A stretch of DNA of 64,000 nt from Gudongella oleilytica (GCF_004101785.1 NZ_CP035130.1:1798001-1862000), one strand, 5' to 3'. Positions 30,094-42,863 are shown, counted from the stretch's first letter. The notes: a model not told the origin generated them from the letters alone. Numbers and translations are program-made.

Positions 30094-30120
30094 GAAAGAA
30101 GGAGTAAAACCCCTTCTTTC
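30094..30120 (-). terminator. Hairpin at the end of the str operon
   Basis: Nine-bp perfect stem GAAAGAAGG / CCTTCTTTC with a 9-nt loop, 27 bases past the tuf stop. The U-run is poor, so it may act as a weak terminator or 3'-end stabiliser. Confidence 0.55.
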
Positions 30121-30146
30121 AAGTATCGCAAGTATGCTTTTATAAA

Positions 30147-31340
30147 TTATTCGTAAACCTTAGTTACAACGCCTGCTCCTACTGTTCTTCCGCCTTCTCT
30201 TATCGCGAATCTCAATCCTTCTTCCATCGCGATCGGTGTGATAAGCTCGATCGAAAATCTTGCGTTGTCTCCCGGCATTACCATCTCTACGCCTTCTTCA
30301 AGCTTGATATTGCCTGTTACGTCTGTTGTCCTGAAGTAGAACTGTGGTCTGTAGCCGTTGAAGAATGGGGTATGTCTTCCGCCCTCTTCCTTGCTCAGTA
30401 CGAATACCTCTGAGTCAAACTTTGTATGGGGCTTTATTGACTTCGGCTTTGCAAGTACCTGGCCTCTTTCGATCTCAGTTCTTTGTACTCCTCTTAGAAG
30501 CACTCCTATGTTGTCTCCTGCCTGTGCCTCGTCAAGAAGCTTCCTGAACATCTCTACTCCGGTTACTACTACTGTTCTGGACTCTTCTGTTAGACCTACT
30601 ATCTCTACGTTGTCGCCGGTCTTTACTACTCCTCTTTCTACTCTGCCTGTTGCTACTGTTCCTCTTCCTGTGATTGAAAATACGTCCTCTACTGGCATCA
30701 GGAATGGCTTGTCTATCTCTCTTTGTGGCTGTGGAATGTATGTGTCTACTTCTTCCATCAGCTTAACTATCTTGTCTCCCCATGGTCCCATTGGATCATC
30801 AAGTGCCTTCAATGCTGATCCTGCTACGATCGGTGTGTTGTCGCCATCGAATTCGTACTCTGTCAGAAGCTCTCTTACTTCCATCTCTACAAGCTCGATT
30901 AGCTCAGGGTCGTCTACCATGTCTTCCTTGTTAAGGAATACTACTATCTTAGGTACTCCTACCTGCCTTGACAGTAGGATGTGCTCTCTTGTTTGTGGCA
31001 TTGGGCCGTCTGCTGCCGATACTACAAGGATTGCTCCGTCCATCTGTGCTGCTCCGGTGATCATGTTCTTTACATAGTCAGCATGGCCTGGGCAGTCTAC
31101 GTGTGCGTAGTGTCTGTTTGCTGTCTCATACTCTACGTGGGATGTAGATATGGTGATTCCTCTTTCTCTCTCCTCAGGTGCCTTGTCTATGTGTGCGTAG
31201 TCGATGAATTCACCTGTTCCGAATCTCTTGTTCAATACTAATGTTATCGCTGCTGTCAGTGTGGTTTTACCGTGGTCAACGTGGCCTATTGTTCCTACGT
31301 TAACGTGGGGTTTCGTTCTTTCAAATTTTTGCTTACCCAT
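30147..31340 (-). CDS. tuf: Elongation factor Tu, str-operon copy
   Basis: Delivers aminoacyl-tRNA to the ribosome. 397 residues. GTPase motifs GHVDHGKT (19-26), DCPGHADY (82-89) and NKED (137-140) are intact, as are domains 2 and 3. Differs from the second copy at 46041-47234 by a single residue (Asp181 here, Glu there) and by about six bases in all. Follows fusA by 23 bases. The end of the gene and the ribosome site are identical in both copies, while the outer flanks differ. Confidence 0.99.
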   Translation of the reverse strand: MGKQKFERTKPHVNVGTIGHVDHGKTTLTAAITLVLNKRFGTGEFIDYAHIDKAPEERERGITISTSHVEYETANRHYAHVDCPGHADYVKNMITGAAQMDGAILVVSAADGPMPQTREHILLSRQVGVPKIVVFLNKEDMVDDPELIELVEMEVRELLTEYEFDGDNTPIVAGSALKALDDPMGPWGDKIVKLMEEVDTYIPQPQREIDKPFLMPVEDVFSITGRGTVATGRVERGVVKTGDNVEIVGLTEESRTVVVTGVEMFRKLLDEAQAGDNIGVLLRGVQRTEIERGQVLAKPKSIKPHTKFDSEVFVLSKEEGGRHTPFFNGYRPQFYFRTTDVTGNIKLEEGVEMVMPGDNARFSIELITPIAMEEGLRFAIREGGRTVGAGVVTKVYE

Positions 31341-31363
31341 TTCTTGATCCTCCCTTGATTGCT

Positions 31364-33433
31364 TTATTTGTTTCCCAATACCTTTTCAGATATACTTGCA
31401 GGAACTGGCTCGTAATGGTCGAATTGCATCGAGTAAAGTCCTCTACCCTGGGTGTTTGATCTAAGGTCCGTTGCATAACCGAACATTTCTGACAGCGGCA
31501 CATATGCTCTGATTATCTGTGCTCCGCTGACTAACTCCATTCCTTCCATCTTGCCTCTTCTTGAGTTGATATCTCCGATTACATCCCCCATGTATTCCTC
31601 AGGTACTGTAACCTCTACCTTCATCATAGGCTCAAGCAGAGTAGGTCCAGCCTTTCTAAGGGCTTCTCTAACTCCCATTGATCCCGCTATCTTAAACGCC
31701 ATTTCTGATGAGTCAACGTCATGGTAAGATCCATCATAAAGGGTTACCTTTACATCCAGTACAGGGTAACCGCCCAGAATTCCAGATTCCAATGCCTCCT
31801 GGATCCCGTTGTTGATTGGATTGATAAATTCTCTTGGTATTGCTCCACCTACGATAGCATTAATGAACTCATAGCCTTTGCCAGGTTCATTAGGCTCTAC
31901 CTTAAGCTTACAATGACCGTATTGTCCTCTACCGCCTGATTGTCTTACATACTTGCCTTCAGCATCAGCTGGCCTGGAAATAGACTCCTTGTAGGCAACC
32001 TGAGGGCTACCGACGTTTGCTTCCACCTTAAATTCTCTGAGAAGTCTGTCTACGATGATCTCAAGGTGAAGCTCGCCCATACCGGCGATAATAGTCTGTC
32101 CTGTTTCTTCGTCAGTATATGTCCTGAAGGTTGGGTCCTCTTCTGCAAGTTTGGCAAGTGCAATGGACATTTTTTCCTGGCTGGCCTTTGTCTTTGGTTC
32201 AATAGCGACATGGATAACCGGCTCAGGGAATACCATAGATTCAAGTACGATAGGATTTGTGTCGATGCTAAGTGTGTCTCCAGTAGTAGTATCCTTAAGA
32301 CCTACTGCTGCAGCGATATCGCCGGCATAAACCTCTTCAACCTCTTCTCGCTTGTTTGCATGCATCAAAAGGATCCTGCCGATTCTTTCCTTCTTGCCCT
32401 TTGTGGAGTTTGTTACATAGCTTCCAGCCTTTAGGGAACCGGAATATACCCTGAAGTAAGCAAGCTTGCCTACAAATGGGTCTGTAACTATCTTAAAGGC
32501 CAATGCTGAGAAAGGCTCGCTGTCGTCTGCATGTCTTAATTCCTCTGCATCAGTAGATGGATTTATACCAACTACCGGAGGAATATCAAGTGGTGAAGGC
32601 AGGTAATCCAGAACAGCATCCAAAAGGATCTGGACTCCCTTATTTTTGTAGGATGATCCGCAAAGAACAGGGGTCATCTTAACATCTATCGTCGCTTGTC
32701 TTATTCCAGCTTTAATCTCTTCCTCGTTAAGAGCTTCCCCTTCGAGGTATTTCATCATCAGAGTCTCATCGTACTCAGAAATCGCTTCTATAAGCTTTTC
32801 TCTGTACTCTTCAGCCATTCCTGCCATATCCTGGGGAATGTCTGTGATCTCGATCTCCTGTCCCAAATCGTCCTTGTATATCCTTGCCTTCATCGTTACA
32901 AGGTCAACCATTCCAACAAAGGTGTCTTCCTTTCCGATCGGAAGCTGAATAGGAACTGCATTGGCCTTAAGCCTGTCCTTCATCATACTTACCGCTCTGT
33001 AATAGTCAGCACCTGTTATATCCATTTTGTTTACGAAAGCCAATCTGGGTACGCGGTATTTGTCCGCTTGTCTCCAAACAGTCTCCGACTGAGGCTCTAC
33101 TCCTCCTTTAGCACAAAATAAAGCAACAGCTCCATCAAGTACGCGCAGGGATCTTTCAACTTCAACAGTAAAATCAACATGCCCTGGTGTATCTATGATG
33201 TTGATCCTGTGATCCTTCCAGAAAGCTGTAGTTGCAGCAGAGGTGATAGTGATACCTCTTTCTTGTTCCTGCTCCATCCAGTCCATTTGGGCTCCACCCT
33301 CGTGGGTCTCGCCTACTTTGTGTATTTTACCTGTATAAAATAGAATTCTTTCTGTGGTGGTCGTTTTTCCTGCGTCGATGTGAGCCATTATGCCGATGTT
33401 TCTGGTTCTTTCAAGTGATACTTGTCTTGGCAC
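31364..33433 (-). CDS. fusA: Elongation factor G
   Basis: Translocase GTPase, 689 residues, full five-domain length. G1 [10 protein letters not shown] (residues 17-26), DTPGHVDF and NKMD motifs are present; the domain IV loop begins [13 protein letters not shown]. Only this EF-G copy is in the window, in the normal str-operon order rpsL-rpsG-fusA-tuf. Confidence 0.99.
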   Translation of the reverse strand: MPRQVSLERTRNIGIMAHIDAGKTTTTERILFYTGKIHKVGETHEGGAQMDWMEQEQERGITITSAATTAFWKDHRINIIDTPGHVDFTVEVERSLRVLDGAVALFCAKGGVEPQSETVWRQADKYRVPRLAFVNKMDITGADYYRAVSMMKDRLKANAVPIQLPIGKEDTFVGMVDLVTMKARIYKDDLGQEIEITDIPQDMAGMAEEYREKLIEAISEYDETLMMKYLEGEALNEEEIKAGIRQATIDVKMTPVLCGSSYKNKGVQILLDAVLDYLPSPLDIPPVVGINPSTDAEELRHADDSEPFSALAFKIVTDPFVGKLAYFRVYSGSLKAGSYVTNSTKGKKERIGRILLMHANKREEVEEVYAGDIAAAVGLKDTTTGDTLSIDTNPIVLESMVFPEPVIHVAIEPKTKASQEKMSIALAKLAEEDPTFRTYTDEETGQTIIAGMGELHLEIIVDRLLREFKVEANVGSPQVAYKESISRPADAEGKYVRQSGGRGQYGHCKLKVEPNEPGKGYEFINAIVGGAIPREFINPINNGIQEALESGILGGYPVLDVKVTLYDGSYHDVDSSEMAFKIAGSMGVREALRKAGPTLLEPMMKVEVTVPEEYMGDVIGDINSRRGKMEGMELVSGAQIIRAYVPLSEMFGYATDLRSNTQGRGLYSMQFDHYEPVPASISEKVLGNK

Positions 33434-33497
33434 AATTTTTCCTCCTTAATTACCTACTAATCAGTCCCATCCACACATTTATGCAATATGACACTTA

Positions 33498-33968
33498 CTA
33501 GAATCTGTAGTGTGCAAAAGCCTTGTTGGCTTCAGCCATTTTATGTGTATCTTCTCTCTTTTTAACACTTGAGCCAAGACCGTTTGCTGCATCCATCAAT
33601 TCCTTTGCAAGCTTCTCAACCATGGTCTTCTCTCCTCTGTTTCTCGAGTAGGTAACCAACCACCTGAGTCCTAACGTTTGTCTTCTTTCAGCTCTAACCT
33701 CTATTGGAACCTGGTAGTTTGCACCACCGATCCTTCTTGCCTTAACCTCAAGCACAGGCATGATGTTGTTCATTGCCTTGTAGAAAACCTCTAATGGGTC
33801 ATCTCCTGTCTTTTGGGCAATCATATCGAACGCACCGTAAACGATGTTTTCTGCGATACCCTTTTTCCCGTCAAGCATAATTCCGTTAATAAGCTTGGTT
33901 ACTACCACATCATTGTAGATCGGATCTGGCATAACCTCTCTTTTTGGCACATGTCCTTTTCTAGGCAC
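33498..33968 (-). CDS. rpsG: 30S ribosomal protein S7 (uS7)
   Basis: Head assembly starter, 156 residues from a GTG start (33966-33968) with GAGGAGGG seven bases upstream. The frame is open 22 codons further to an ATG, but that part is not S7 and the GTG gives the exact family length ([19 protein letters not shown]). The segment [20 protein letters not shown] and the end [12 protein letters not shown] are typical. S7 is the translational repressor of the str operon in E. coli. Confidence 0.96.
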   Translation of the reverse strand: MPRKGHVPKREVMPDPIYNDVVVTKLINGIMLDGKKGIAENIVYGAFDMIAQKTGDDPLEVFYKAMNNIMPVLEVKARRIGGANYQVPIEVRAERRQTLGLRWLVTYSRNRGEKTMVEKLAKELMDAANGLGSSVKKREDTHKMAEANKAFAHYRF

Positions 33969-34072
33969 TATTCTTCCCTCCTCAACTATATAGAGTAAAT
34001 TCATTGGTACTCGGCCGTAGCCGTCGCGCCTCAAAATGCATCTATATTAAAGTAGTTAGCATTTCAAGCACT

Positions 34073-34495
34073 TTACTTCTTAACCTTCTTTGGTCTCTTG
34101 GCACCATACTTGGATCTTGCCTGGAGTCTCTTGTCGACACCTGCGGTATCCAGCGTACCTCTGATGATGTGGTAACGAACACCTGGAAGGTCTTTAACTC
34201 TTCCACCTCTTATAAGAACAACGCTGTGCTCCTGAAGATTATGTCCGATTCCAGGAATGTAGGCAGCAACTTCAAGTCCGTTTGTAAGTCTTACTCTTGC
34301 GACCTTTCTCAAAGCTGAGTTAGGCTTCTTCGGGGTTACAGTTCTAACAGCTACGCAAACACCTCTTTTTTGTGGTGAGTTAGCTTCTGATTCCCTTTTC
34401 TTAAGAGTGTTCAATGACATTCCAAGCGCTGGGGACTTTGATTTGTAGACTACCTTTTCTCTTCCTCTTCTAACAAGCTGGTTAATTGTTGGCAT
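34073..34495 (-). CDS. rpsL: 30S ribosomal protein S12 (uS12)
   Basis: Decoding-centre protein, 140 residues, the usual Gram-positive length with the insertion before SPQKRGVC. The streptomycin-sensitivity lysines in [11 protein letters not shown] and the [13 protein letters not shown] loop are wild type. Confidence 0.98.
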   Translation of the reverse strand: MPTINQLVRRGREKVVYKSKSPALGMSLNTLKKRESEANSPQKRGVCVAVRTVTPKKPNSALRKVARVRLTNGLEVAAYIPGIGHNLQEHSVVLIRGGRVKDLPGVRYHIIRGTLDTAGVDKRLQARSKYGAKRPKKVKK

Positions 34496-34509
34496 TAAGG
34501 CACCTCCTT

Positions 34510-34758
34510 CTAATTTTTATTTAATAACGCAGCGACTGCCGCATTAATATCTATCCCACAGGCCTCTCCCAACTCCTCCATCCTGTCTACGTAGGTAATG
34601 GGAACAGACCTCAAGCGACAAAGCTCCTCAATCTCACCTGTCACTTTCCTATCGGCGTCAAGGGCTATAAAAACCATCTCGACACCTGTCTTTGCAAGGG
34701 CTCTTTTAACCTGCTTCGCCCCAACTATTTTGTCATGTGTCTTTAACATTGAAAGCAT
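34510..34758 (-). CDS. ybxF: L7Ae/L30e-like RNA-binding protein (YbxF family)
   Basis: 82 residues from the ATG at 34756-34758, the usual YbxF length. The frame continues nine codons upstream, but those codons are the ribosome site itself (AAGGAGG, eight bases before this ATG). [19 protein letters not shown] and [14 protein letters not shown] match the L7Ae fold that binds kink-turn RNA. Family members sit before rpsL in Firmicutes; the exact role is not settled. First gene of the str operon. Confidence 0.88.
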   Translation of the reverse strand: MLSMLKTHDKIVGAKQVKRALAKTGVEMVFIALDADRKVTGEIEELCRLRSVPITYVDRMEELGEACGIDINAAVAALLNKN

Positions 34759-34783
34759 TCTTTCTTCCTCCTTAGAACATGCC

Positions 34784-34817
34784 AAAGATTATGTGGCCAT
34801 TTGGCCACATAATCTTT
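34784..34817 (-). terminator. 34-bp perfect hairpin between rpoC and the str operon
   Basis: Two 16-base arms (34784-34799 and 34802-34817) with two bases between. On the minus strand it ends in CTTT with no further U-run, so it could be a terminator for rpoBC or a processing hairpin. It lies 46 bases past the rpoC stop and ends before the YbxF ribosome site. Confidence 0.6.
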
Positions 34818-34863
34818 ATGTCATCAAGAATCTCACAAGTTTGCACACTTAATCATTCTAACA

Positions 34864-37800
34864 TTAGAGATTAGCACTGTCAACAAAATTTTCTTCCACT
34901 GACTTTGTCTCAGAGTCCAGAATTTCGACATTCTTATACCTCTTCATTCCCGTTCCAGCTGGTATAAGTTTACCGATTATTACGTTCTCCTTAAGCCCAA
35001 GAAGGAAATCTTCCTTGCCCTTTATTGCGGCTTCAGTAAGAACTCTTGTTGTCTCCTGGAATGAGGCTGCAGACAGGAATGAGTCAGTTGCCAGCGATGC
35101 CTTGGTGATTCCCAGTAAGGTCATCCTTCCGACTGCAGGCGTTCCGCCTTCCTCTGTTACCCTTTTGTTGGTATCCTCAAACTCAAGTACATTTACAAGG
35201 CTGCCTGGCAGCATGTCAGTATCTCCTGAGTTCTCAATCTTTACCTTGCCAAGCATCTGCTTGACTATTATCTCGATATGCTTGTCGTTGATATCTACAC
35301 CCTGCAGTCTGTATACACGTTGAACTTCCTTGACGATGTAATTCTGTACGCCCTTCACGCCCTTTATTCTCAGGATGTCATGCGGGTTGACAGAACCCTC
35401 GGTAAGCTCGTCTCCAGCCTCTATAATATCACCAGGTTTTACCTTGATCCTTGATCCATAAACTATACTGTAGGTTGCCGTTTCTCCACTTTCGGAGGTA
35501 ACGATAACTTCTTTCCTTCTTTTATTCTCGTTGAGGCTCACCACCCCGTCGATCTCTGAGATCACCGCAAGTCCCTTTGGTTTTCTTGCTTCAAAAAGCT
35601 CCTCGACCCTGGGGAGACCCTGTGTGATGTCAGCAGCTGCCGCAACTCCACCGGTGTGGAAGGTTCTCATCGTAAGCTGAGTTCCAGGCTCACCTATGGA
35701 CTGAGCTGCTATTATTCCAACTGCCTCTCCGATATTGACTTCCTTTCCGGTAGCAAGGTTCCTGCCGTAGCAATGTGCGCAAACACCAAACTTGGCTTTG
35801 CATCCAAGAACTGAGCGTACCTTTACTTCCTTGATACCGACACTTTGGATTTTGTCAGCCATATCCTCGCTGATCATAGTGTTCGCCTTAACCATGACCT
35901 CTCCTGTTTCAGGATGAACTATATCCTCAAAGGTATATCTTCCGTCAATTCTGTCCCTCAGCTCTTCAAGGACTTCCTTTCCGTCAGTAAATGCCTTTAC
36001 CAGGAAATACTGATCTGTACCGCAGTCTACTTCTCTTACGATAACATCCTGGCTGACGTCGACAAGTCTTCTGGTAAGATATCCTGAGTCTGCCGTTCTA
36101 AGTGCTGTATCAGCAAGTCCCTTTCTGGAGCCGTGCGTTGAGATAAAGAACTCAAGTACTGAAAGTCCCTCTCGGAAGTTAGACTTTATTGGAACCTCGA
36201 CAGTACGTCCTGATGCACTGGCCATTAGTCCACGCATTCCTGCAAGCTGTCTGATCTGGTTCTTGCTTCCTCTCGCTCCTGAAATTGCCATGATATATAT
36301 ATTATTCATGGGATCCAGGCCCTTCATAAGGACGTCTGTTACATCCTCAGTTGTCTGGTTCCAGATTTCAATTACCTTTTCATATCTCTCATCGTCGGAG
36401 ATAAGTCCTCTTCTGTAGGACTTCTCAAACTTGTCTACTTCTTCCTCTGCCAGCTTGATCATTGCCGGCTTCTCATCAGGTACGATGACATCTCCCATGG
36501 AGATCGATATAGCACCGACTGTGGAGTATTTGAAGCCCATCTCCTTGATATGATCCAGAGTATCTGAAGTGACTGCATTGCCATGCTTTCTGAAGCATTT
36601 ATCTATTATAAGGCTTAAGAACTTTTTATCAACTACTCTGTCTACTTCAAGCGAGTAGAGGTCATTCTCCCTGTCGACGAATCCAAGGTCCTGTGGAATA
36701 TTCTCGTTGAAAATAAATCTTCCAACGGTGCTTTCAACAAGCTTGCCCTTGTCTTCCTTGTCCAGCTTGACTCTTACCTTCACCCTTGCGTGAATGCCAA
36801 TGTCTCCATTGTGGTAAGCATGGAGCATCTCATCGAAGTCCTTGAATATCTTGCCTTCTCCAGCCTCTCCCTCTCTGGCCACAGTCAGGTAGTAGCTTCC
36901 CAATACCATGTCCTGAGAAGGAGTGGTTATTGGTTTTCCGTCCTTTGGTGCAAGAATATTGTTTGTAGAAAGCATCAACAGTCTTGCTTCAGCCTGAGCT
37001 TCAGTTGACAATGGAACGTGCACTGCCATCTGGTCTCCATCGAAGTCAGCATTATATGCAGTACAAACCAGAGGATGGAGCTTTATTGCCTTGCCTTCTA
37101 CAAGCACCGGCTCAAACGCCTGGATCCCAAGTCTGTGAAGAGTAGGGGCTCTGTTCAGAAGTACGGGATGGTCCTTTATTACAGACTCCAGAACGTCCCA
37201 AACCTGAGGCTTGACTCTTTCAACCATTCTCTTTGCACTCTTTATATTGTGAGCATGACCATCTTCTACAAGCTTTTTCATGACAAACGGCTTGAACAAC
37301 TCCAATGCCATCTTCTTAGGAAGACCGCACTGGTAAAATTTCAGCTCAGGGCCTACGACTATTACTGATCTTCCGGAATAATCTACACGCTTCCCAAGAA
37401 GGTTCTGTCTGAATCTTCCCTGCTTGCCCTTGAGCATGTCTGAAAGGGACTTAAGCGGTCTGTTCCCGGGCCCTGTTACCGGCCTGCCTCTTCTGCCGTT
37501 GTCAATCAGAGCATCAACAGCTTCCTGAAGCATTCTTTTTTCATTTCTTACTATTATATCCGGTGCTCCAAGGTCAAGAAGTCTCTTTAACCTGTTGTTC
37601 CTGTTTATTACTCTTCTGTAAAGATCATTAAGGTCAGAGGTTGCGAATCTTCCGCCGTCCAGCTGTACCATCGGCCTGAGATCCGGCGGTATTACCGGCA
37701 CTACGTCGAGGATCATCCACTCCGGTCTGTTTCCGGACTTTCTGAATGCCTCAACTACCTCGAGTCTCCTTGTGATCCTGATCTTTTTCTGTCCGGTAGC

Positions 37801-38484
37801 GTCCTTAAGCTGAGCCTTAAGCTCCTTTGAATCCGCCTCAAGGTCTATCCTCTCAAGCAGGGTCTTGATCGCCTCCGCACCCATCATTGCTTTGAACTTA
37901 TTGTGGTACTTATCCAGGGCATCCCTGTATTCAGCCTCTGTGAGAAGCTGTTTTTCGTACATTGCAGTATCTCCCGGATCTGTAACAATATATGAAGCGA
38001 AATAAAGCACTTTTTCAAGAGCTCTTGGACTCATGTCAAGTATAAGACCCATACGGCTTGGTATACCCTTAAAATACCAGATGTGAGATACGGGAGCTGC
38101 AAGCTCGATGTGTCCCAGCCTCTCTCTTCTTACCTTTGCCTTGGTTACCTCGACTCCACATCTGTCGCATACAACGCCCTTGTATCTTACTCTTTTATAT
38201 TTGCCGCAGTGACATTCCCAGTCCTTAGTAGGTCCGAAAATCTTTTCACAGAACAAGCCTTCCTTCTCCGGCTTCAAAGTCCTGTAATTTATAGTCTCCG
38301 GCTTTTTGACCTCACCCTTCGACCATTGTCGTATTTTCTCCGGTGATGCAAGCCCGATCCTTATGGAGTCGAAGGTAAACACCTTGTCGTTGGGACCTGC
38401 ATCGGAGATATTCAGCTTATCAGGTGAATTTATACTTGCATCCTCAATTTCCTGCTCTGGGGTTATGATTTTATCAGTTGCCAA
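34864..38484 (-). CDS. rpoC: RNA polymerase beta' subunit
   Basis: 1206 residues. The catalytic Mg-binding motif NADFDGDQM is present, as are the N-terminal zinc ribbon ([19 protein letters not shown] near residue 76) and the second zinc site ([11 protein letters not shown] near residue 875). No large lineage insertion is evident; the length is normal for Clostridia. Forty bases after rpoB, same transcript. Confidence 0.99.
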   Translation of the reverse strand: MATDKIITPEQEIEDASINSPDKLNISDAGPNDKVFTFDSIRIGLASPEKIRQWSKGEVKKPETINYRTLKPEKEGLFCEKIFGPTKDWECHCGKYKRVRYKGVVCDRCGVEVTKAKVRRERLGHIELAAPVSHIWYFKGIPSRMGLILDMSPRALEKVLYFASYIVTDPGDTAMYEKQLLTEAEYRDALDKYHNKFKAMMGAEAIKTLLERIDLEADSKELKAQLKDATGQKKIRITRRLEVVEAFRKSGNRPEWMILDVVPVIPPDLRPMVQLDGGRFATSDLNDLYRRVINRNNRLKRLLDLGAPDIIVRNEKRMLQEAVDALIDNGRRGRPVTGPGNRPLKSLSDMLKGKQGRFRQNLLGKRVDYSGRSVIVVGPELKFYQCGLPKKMALELFKPFVMKKLVEDGHAHNIKSAKRMVERVKPQVWDVLESVIKDHPVLLNRAPTLHRLGIQAFEPVLVEGKAIKLHPLVCTAYNADFDGDQMAVHVPLSTEAQAEARLLMLSTNNILAPKDGKPITTPSQDMVLGSYYLTVAREGEAGEGKIFKDFDEMLHAYHNGDIGIHARVKVRVKLDKEDKGKLVESTVGRFIFNENIPQDLGFVDRENDLYSLEVDRVVDKKFLSLIIDKCFRKHGNAVTSDTLDHIKEMGFKYSTVGAISISMGDVIVPDEKPAMIKLAEEEVDKFEKSYRRGLISDDERYEKVIEIWNQTTEDVTDVLMKGLDPMNNIYIMAISGARGSKNQIRQLAGMRGLMASASGRTVEVPIKSNFREGLSVLEFFISTHGSRKGLADTALRTADSGYLTRRLVDVSQDVIVREVDCGTDQYFLVKAFTDGKEVLEELRDRIDGRYTFEDIVHPETGEVMVKANTMISEDMADKIQSVGIKEVKVRSVLGCKAKFGVCAHCYGRNLATGKEVNIGEAVGIIAAQSIGEPGTQLTMRTFHTGGVAAAADITQGLPRVEELFEARKPKGLAVISEIDGVVSLNENKRRKEVIVTSESGETATYSIVYGSRIKVKPGDIIEAGDELTEGSVNPHDILRIKGVKGVQNYIVKEVQRVYRLQGVDINDKHIEIIVKQMLGKVKIENSGDTDMLPGSLVNVLEFEDTNKRVTEEGGTPAVGRMTLLGITKASLATDSFLSAASFQETTRVLTEAAIKGKEDFLLGLKENVIIGKLIPAGTGMKRYKNVEILDSETKSVEENFVDSANL

Positions 38485-38524
38485 GGAGCATTCTCTCCTT
38501 TCATAATATTATATGAAGCCTTCC

Positions 38525-41500
38525 TTAATCCAAATCCTCGTCATCTAATCCAGGGAAATCTTCCTCATCGTCCTCTTCTATCAGGAATCCCTTTGGAATC
38601 TCCGCAACAGGCTTTTTAGATATAGTCTTTGATTTGGATCCAAAGTCAGCGTCCTCGTCCTCATCTTCCTCATCATCGAGGAACAATCTTCCTCTTGCTG
38701 AATCATCAGTCAGCAGATCGAGCTCCGTCAAGTCATCATCAGTAGATTCCTTTATCGGGATCTCCTCTCTTTGCTCACCCATTACCTTAATATCAAGCGC
38801 CAAGCTTTGCAGCTCCTTGATCAGTACCTTGAAGGATTCAGGTATACCCGGTTCAGGAATATTCTCGCCTTTGACTATGGCTTCATAAGTTTTTACTCTT
38901 CCAATTATATCGTCAGATTTTACAGTAAGGATCTCCTGCAGAGTATGGGCTGCGCCATATGCCTCCAGGGCCCACACCTCCATCTCACCAAATCTCTGAC
39001 CTCCAAACTGTGCCTTTCCACCCAGTGGCTGTTGAGTTACCAGTGAATAAGGTCCCGTCGATCTGGCGTGGATCTTATCGTCTACAAGATGGTGAAGCTT
39101 AAGCATATACATATATCCCACTGTTACGGGATTTGCGAATTCCTCTCCTGTACGGCCGTCTCTGAGATTGATCTTTCCATTTTCCGGATAATCGGCTTTT
39201 CTCAGGGCTTCCATGATGTCTTCCTCGTTTGCCCCGTCAAATACCGGCGTGGCAATGTTTATACCAAGCTTCTTGGCTGCAAGTCCAAGGTGGACCTCCA
39301 ATACCTGTCCCAGGTTCATACGGGATGGTACTCCAAGAGGATTCAGCACTACGTCAACAGGGGTTCCGTCCGGCATATAAGGCATGTCCTCCTGAGGCAT
39401 AATCCTGGAGATGACACCCTTGTTTCCATGTCTTCCACACATTTTGTCTCCGACATTTATTTTTCTCTTGGTTGCTATATATACCCTGACCATTTGATTT
39501 ACGCCAGGAGGCAGCTCATCGCCGTTGTCTCTGGAGTAGATCTTCACATCAACGATGATACCGGTTTCGCCATGAGGCACTCTCAAAGATGTGTCTCTGA
39601 CCTCTCTTGCTTTTTCACCGAATATGGCCCTTAGAAGTCTTTCCTCAGCTGTAAGCTCAGTTTCTCCCTTAGGAGTAACCTTCCCGACCAAAATATCTCC
39701 GGCCTTTACCTCCGCTCCGATCCTGATGATACCTTTTTCGTTGAGATCCTTTAGCATTTCCTCTCCAACGTTAGGAATATCTCTGGTTATTTCCTCCGGA
39801 CCCAGCTTTGTATCTCTTGCCTCTGACTCGTACTCCTCAATATGAACTGAGGTAAGAACGTCCTCTATGACAAGTCTTTCATTAAGGAGTATCGCGTCCT
39901 CGTAGTTATACCCCTCCCAGGTCATAAATGCTATAAGCAGGTTCTTGCCAAGTGCTATCTCGCCCTGATCTGTACTCGGACCATCGGCAATTATCTGATC
40001 TCTCTCGATCTTTTCCCCAGCCTTGACAATCGGTCTCTGGTTTATCGTTGTGCCCTGGTTTGATCTCTTGAACTTCAAAAGCTTATATCTGTCAATCTGG
40101 TTATCCGAATCTCTTCTGATCAATATTTCACTGGAGGTTACCTTGTGTACGACTCCGGAGTTTCTGGCAACCACAACAACTCCTGAATCCTTGGCTGCCT
40201 TGTACTCGATGCCCGTTCCGATAATAGGAGCTTCAGTGACCAAAAGTGGAACTGCCTGTCTTTGCATGTTGGCACCCATCAGAGCCCGGTTGGCGTCGTC
40301 ATTCTCAAGGAATGGTATCATTGCTGTACCGACTGATACTATCTGCCTTGGCGAAACATCCATATAATCGATGTCCTCAGGACTGAATATATCTGCTACA
40401 CCTGCCTTGCCTCTTGCTATTATCCTCTTGTTCTCGAATTCATTGTCTTCAGTAAGCTTTTCATTTGCCTGAGCGATGATCAGTTCATACTCGATATCTG
40501 CAGTAATATAGTCTATATGACCGGTTACCTTGCCATTTTTGACTCTTCTGTAAGGAGCTTCAATGAAGCCGTATTCATTGATCCTTGCATAAGTGGTCAG
40601 GGAGGTTATCAGTCCGATGTTCGGTCCTTCAGGCGTCTCTATGGGACACATTCTTCCATAGTGGGAGTTGTGAACGTCTCTTACCTCGAAGCCTGCTCTG
40701 TCTCTGCTTAAACCGCCTGGTCCCAACGCTGACATCCTTCTCTTGTGAGTCAGCTCAGCCAACGGGTTCGTCTGATCCATAAACTGCGACAGCTGGCTGC
40801 TTCCAAAGAACTCCTTGATAGAAGCAACAACCGGCCTTATATTTATCAAAGCTTGGGGTATTGCCATCTCGACATCCTGGATGGTCATTCTTTCCCTGAC
40901 AACTCTTTCCATTCTTGCAAGACCGATCCTGAACTGGTTCTGCAAAAGCTCTCCAACGCTTCTCAGTCTTCTGTTGCCTAAATGGTCGATGTCGTCTGTA
41001 TTTCCAATTCCGTAGAACAGGTTGAATTCGTAATTGATGCTCGCTACAATATCGTCAATGATTATATGTTTGGGAGACAACTCCTTAATTCTGTCTTTTA
41101 TAGCCGACTTAAGCTCTTCCTTGTCAGGATACAACTCCACAAGCTCCTTCATTAGCGGGAAGTATACCTTTTCTCTCAAGCCAAGCTCCTTCAGAGAGAA
41201 TGGAAGTCCAAAGATTTCTCCACTGACAAAATTATTGCTCAATACTTTTATTTCCTTCCCGTCATCAAGGAGGACCTTTATAGTATTTATTCCTGTAGCC
41301 TCGATCTCCAAAGCCTTTTCCCTGGAGATTTTTTCTCCCTTTTCAAGCAATATCTCGCCAGTTGAGGGATCTATCACGTCATGGGCAGCTCTTTTGCCGG
41401 TTATCCTGCTGTAGAGGGCCAGTTTCTTGTTGAATTTGTATCTTCCTACCTTAGCCAGGTCATATCTTCTTGGATCAAAGAAAAGGTTGTTCAACAGACT

Positions 41501-42253
41501 CTTTGCACTGTCGACTGTCGGCGGTTCACCTGGTCTCAGTCTTCTGTATATTTCAAGCAAAGCCTCCTCTTCAGTTGAGGTAGTGTCTTTTTCAAGAGTC
41601 GTCAACAGCTGCTCAGTTTCTCCGAGCAGTTCGATTATTTCGCTGTCCGATTGAATTTTCAAAGCTCTAAGAAGAGTTGTTATCGGAACCTTTCTGGTCC
41701 TGTCGATCCTGACGTAAACGATGTCGTTTGAGTCAGTCTCGTACTCAAGCCAGGCTCCCCTGTTAGGGATAAGGGTCGAAGAATAAAGCCGCTTGCCGGA
41801 TTTATCGATTTCTTCGTTGTAGTATACACCAGGGGATCTGACCAGCTGGCTTACTACTACTCTCTCTGCTCCGTTGATAATGAAGGTACCCTTGTCGGTC
41901 ATCAGCGGCATTTCACCCATGAATACCTCCTGCTCCTTCACCTCACCGGTTCCCTTGTTTATTAGCCTTACCTTGACCTTCAATGGTGCTGAGTAATTTG
42001 CGTCTCTTTCTCGGGCTTCATTCTCATCATATTTTATGGACTCGCCGATATGGTAGTCGACAAATTCCAAAATGAGATTGCCTGTGTAGTCCTGGATGGG
42101 GGAGATGTCTTCAAAAACCTCCTTCAATCCTTCCTTGAGAAACCAATCGTAGGAGGATTTCTGTACCTCAATCAGATCGGGCAGATCAAGTACCTCGTCG
42201 ATGCGGGAGTAACTCATTCTGACCCGCTTTCCAAATGTTACAGGATGTACCAT
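38525..42253 (-). CDS. rpoB: RNA polymerase beta subunit
   Basis: 1242 residues from the ATG at 42251-42253 ([19 protein letters not shown]), which matches clostridial RpoB starts and has AGGGGTG upstream. An open extension of 25 codons upstream runs through a leader hairpin and is not counted. The rifampicin pocket [20 protein letters not shown] and SALGPGGL is wild type. The C-terminus carries a long acidic tail ([11 protein letters not shown] ... [17 protein letters not shown]) after the conserved core, a feature of several Clostridia. Confidence 0.98.
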   Translation of the reverse strand: MVHPVTFGKRVRMSYSRIDEVLDLPDLIEVQKSSYDWFLKEGLKEVFEDISPIQDYTGNLILEFVDYHIGESIKYDENEARERDANYSAPLKVKVRLINKGTGEVKEQEVFMGEMPLMTDKGTFIINGAERVVVSQLVRSPGVYYNEEIDKSGKRLYSSTLIPNRGAWLEYETDSNDIVYVRIDRTRKVPITTLLRALKIQSDSEIIELLGETEQLLTTLEKDTTSTEEEALLEIYRRLRPGEPPTVDSAKSLLNNLFFDPRRYDLAKVGRYKFNKKLALYSRITGKRAAHDVIDPSTGEILLEKGEKISREKALEIEATGINTIKVLLDDGKEIKVLSNNFVSGEIFGLPFSLKELGLREKVYFPLMKELVELYPDKEELKSAIKDRIKELSPKHIIIDDIVASINYEFNLFYGIGNTDDIDHLGNRRLRSVGELLQNQFRIGLARMERVVRERMTIQDVEMAIPQALINIRPVVASIKEFFGSSQLSQFMDQTNPLAELTHKRRMSALGPGGLSRDRAGFEVRDVHNSHYGRMCPIETPEGPNIGLITSLTTYARINEYGFIEAPYRRVKNGKVTGHIDYITADIEYELIIAQANEKLTEDNEFENKRIIARGKAGVADIFSPEDIDYMDVSPRQIVSVGTAMIPFLENDDANRALMGANMQRQAVPLLVTEAPIIGTGIEYKAAKDSGVVVVARNSGVVHKVTSSEILIRRDSDNQIDRYKLLKFKRSNQGTTINQRPIVKAGEKIERDQIIADGPSTDQGEIALGKNLLIAFMTWEGYNYEDAILLNERLVIEDVLTSVHIEEYESEARDTKLGPEEITRDIPNVGEEMLKDLNEKGIIRIGAEVKAGDILVGKVTPKGETELTAEERLLRAIFGEKAREVRDTSLRVPHGETGIIVDVKIYSRDNGDELPPGVNQMVRVYIATKRKINVGDKMCGRHGNKGVISRIMPQEDMPYMPDGTPVDVVLNPLGVPSRMNLGQVLEVHLGLAAKKLGINIATPVFDGANEEDIMEALRKADYPENGKINLRDGRTGEEFANPVTVGYMYMLKLHHLVDDKIHARSTGPYSLVTQQPLGGKAQFGGQRFGEMEVWALEAYGAAHTLQEILTVKSDDIIGRVKTYEAIVKGENIPEPGIPESFKVLIKELQSLALDIKVMGEQREEIPIKESTDDDLTELDLLTDDSARGRLFLDDEEDEDEDADFGSKSKTISKKPVAEIPKGFLIEEDDEEDFPGLDDEDLD

Positions 42254-42440
42254 TAAAATTTCACCCCTCATTAAACTAAAATACCCAAAAGCACTTGCTT
42301 TTGGTAAAATTTTCTGCCAGTCGTCCAATATAACGGGTCGTCTTTAATCGTATAAAATTCCCATTATAATTATTATTATGCAATATATTACATTATCATA
42401 CGAGTATCATATTGTCAAACACTTATACGACAGAATTATT
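42254..42440 (-). promoter_or_regulatory. rpoB promoter and leader
   Basis: Minus strand: -35 TTGACA (42413-42418) with -10 options TAATGT (17-base spacer) or GATAAT (15). A second, perfect -10 TATAAT lies at 42363-42368 with a weak -35. Downstream, a 9-bp hairpin CCAAAAGCA / TGCTTTTGG (42285-42304) followed by TATTTTAGTTT sits just before the ribosome site, as an attenuator would. Confidence 0.5.
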
Positions 42441-42472
42441 GAAAAAAAAGAGGCTTTCCTCGAAAGCCTCTT
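42441..42472 (-). terminator. Intrinsic terminator after rplL
   Basis: Eleven-bp perfect stem AAGAGGCTTTC / GAAAGCCTCTT (3-nt loop) seven bases past the rplL stop, followed on the minus strand by a run of eight T. Strong. Confidence 0.92.
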
Positions 42473-42479
42473 AAGTTAA

Positions 42480-42863
42480 CTATTTTACCTCTACAGCTGC
42501 TCCTACTTCTTCAAGCTTAGCCTTCATGGAAGCTGCTTCTTCTTTTGTTACTGCTTCCTTAACTGGCTTTGGTGCTCCGTCTACAAGATCCTTAGCTTCT
42601 TTAAGTCCAAGGCCAGTAAGCTCTCTAACAACCTTGATAACCTTTATCTTCTCAGCACCAGCTGATGTAAGGATTACGTCGAACTCAGTCTTCTCTTCTT
42701 CCACAGGAGCTGCTGCACCTGCAACTGGAGCTGCTGCTACTGCCATCGGAGCTGATGCGCTTACTCCGAATTCTTCTTCAAGAGCCTTTACTAATTCTGA
42801 AAGCTCTAATACTGTAAGGTTTTTAACTTCTTCAATAAGATTTAATACTTTTTCACTTGCCAT
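42480..42863 (-). CDS. rplL: 50S ribosomal protein L7/L12 (bL12)
   Basis: Stalk protein present in several copies per ribosome, recruits translational GTPases. 127 residues: N-terminal dimer domain, Ala/Pro/Val hinge ([18 protein letters not shown]) and C-terminal domain with [20 protein letters not shown]. Ends just before a strong terminator. Confidence 0.98.
   Translation of the reverse strand: MASEKVLNLIEEVKNLTVLELSELVKALEEEFGVSASAPMAVAAAPVAGAAAPVEEEKTEFDVILTSAGAEKIKVIKVVRELTGLGLKEAKDLVDGAPKPVKEAVTKEEAASMKAKLEEVGAAVEVK

Noticed and set aside
30358-31077. 239-codon open frame on the plus strand opposite tuf (also at 46252-46971)
   Set aside because: Shadow of the strongly biased tuf codon use; same frame appears in both copies, no ribosome site, Ser/Thr-rich translation typical of antisense frames.
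33969-34034. N-terminal extension of S7 to an upstream ATG
   Set aside because: GTG at 33966-33968 has a strong ribosome site and gives the exact family length.
34759-34785. Upstream ATG for the L7Ae-like gene
   Set aside because: The extra codons are the Shine-Dalgarno sequence of the internal start and part of the rpoC-str hairpin.
42254-42328. N-terminal extension of RpoB to an upstream ATG
   Set aside because: Extension translates the leader hairpin; the internal ATG matches clostridial RpoB starts.
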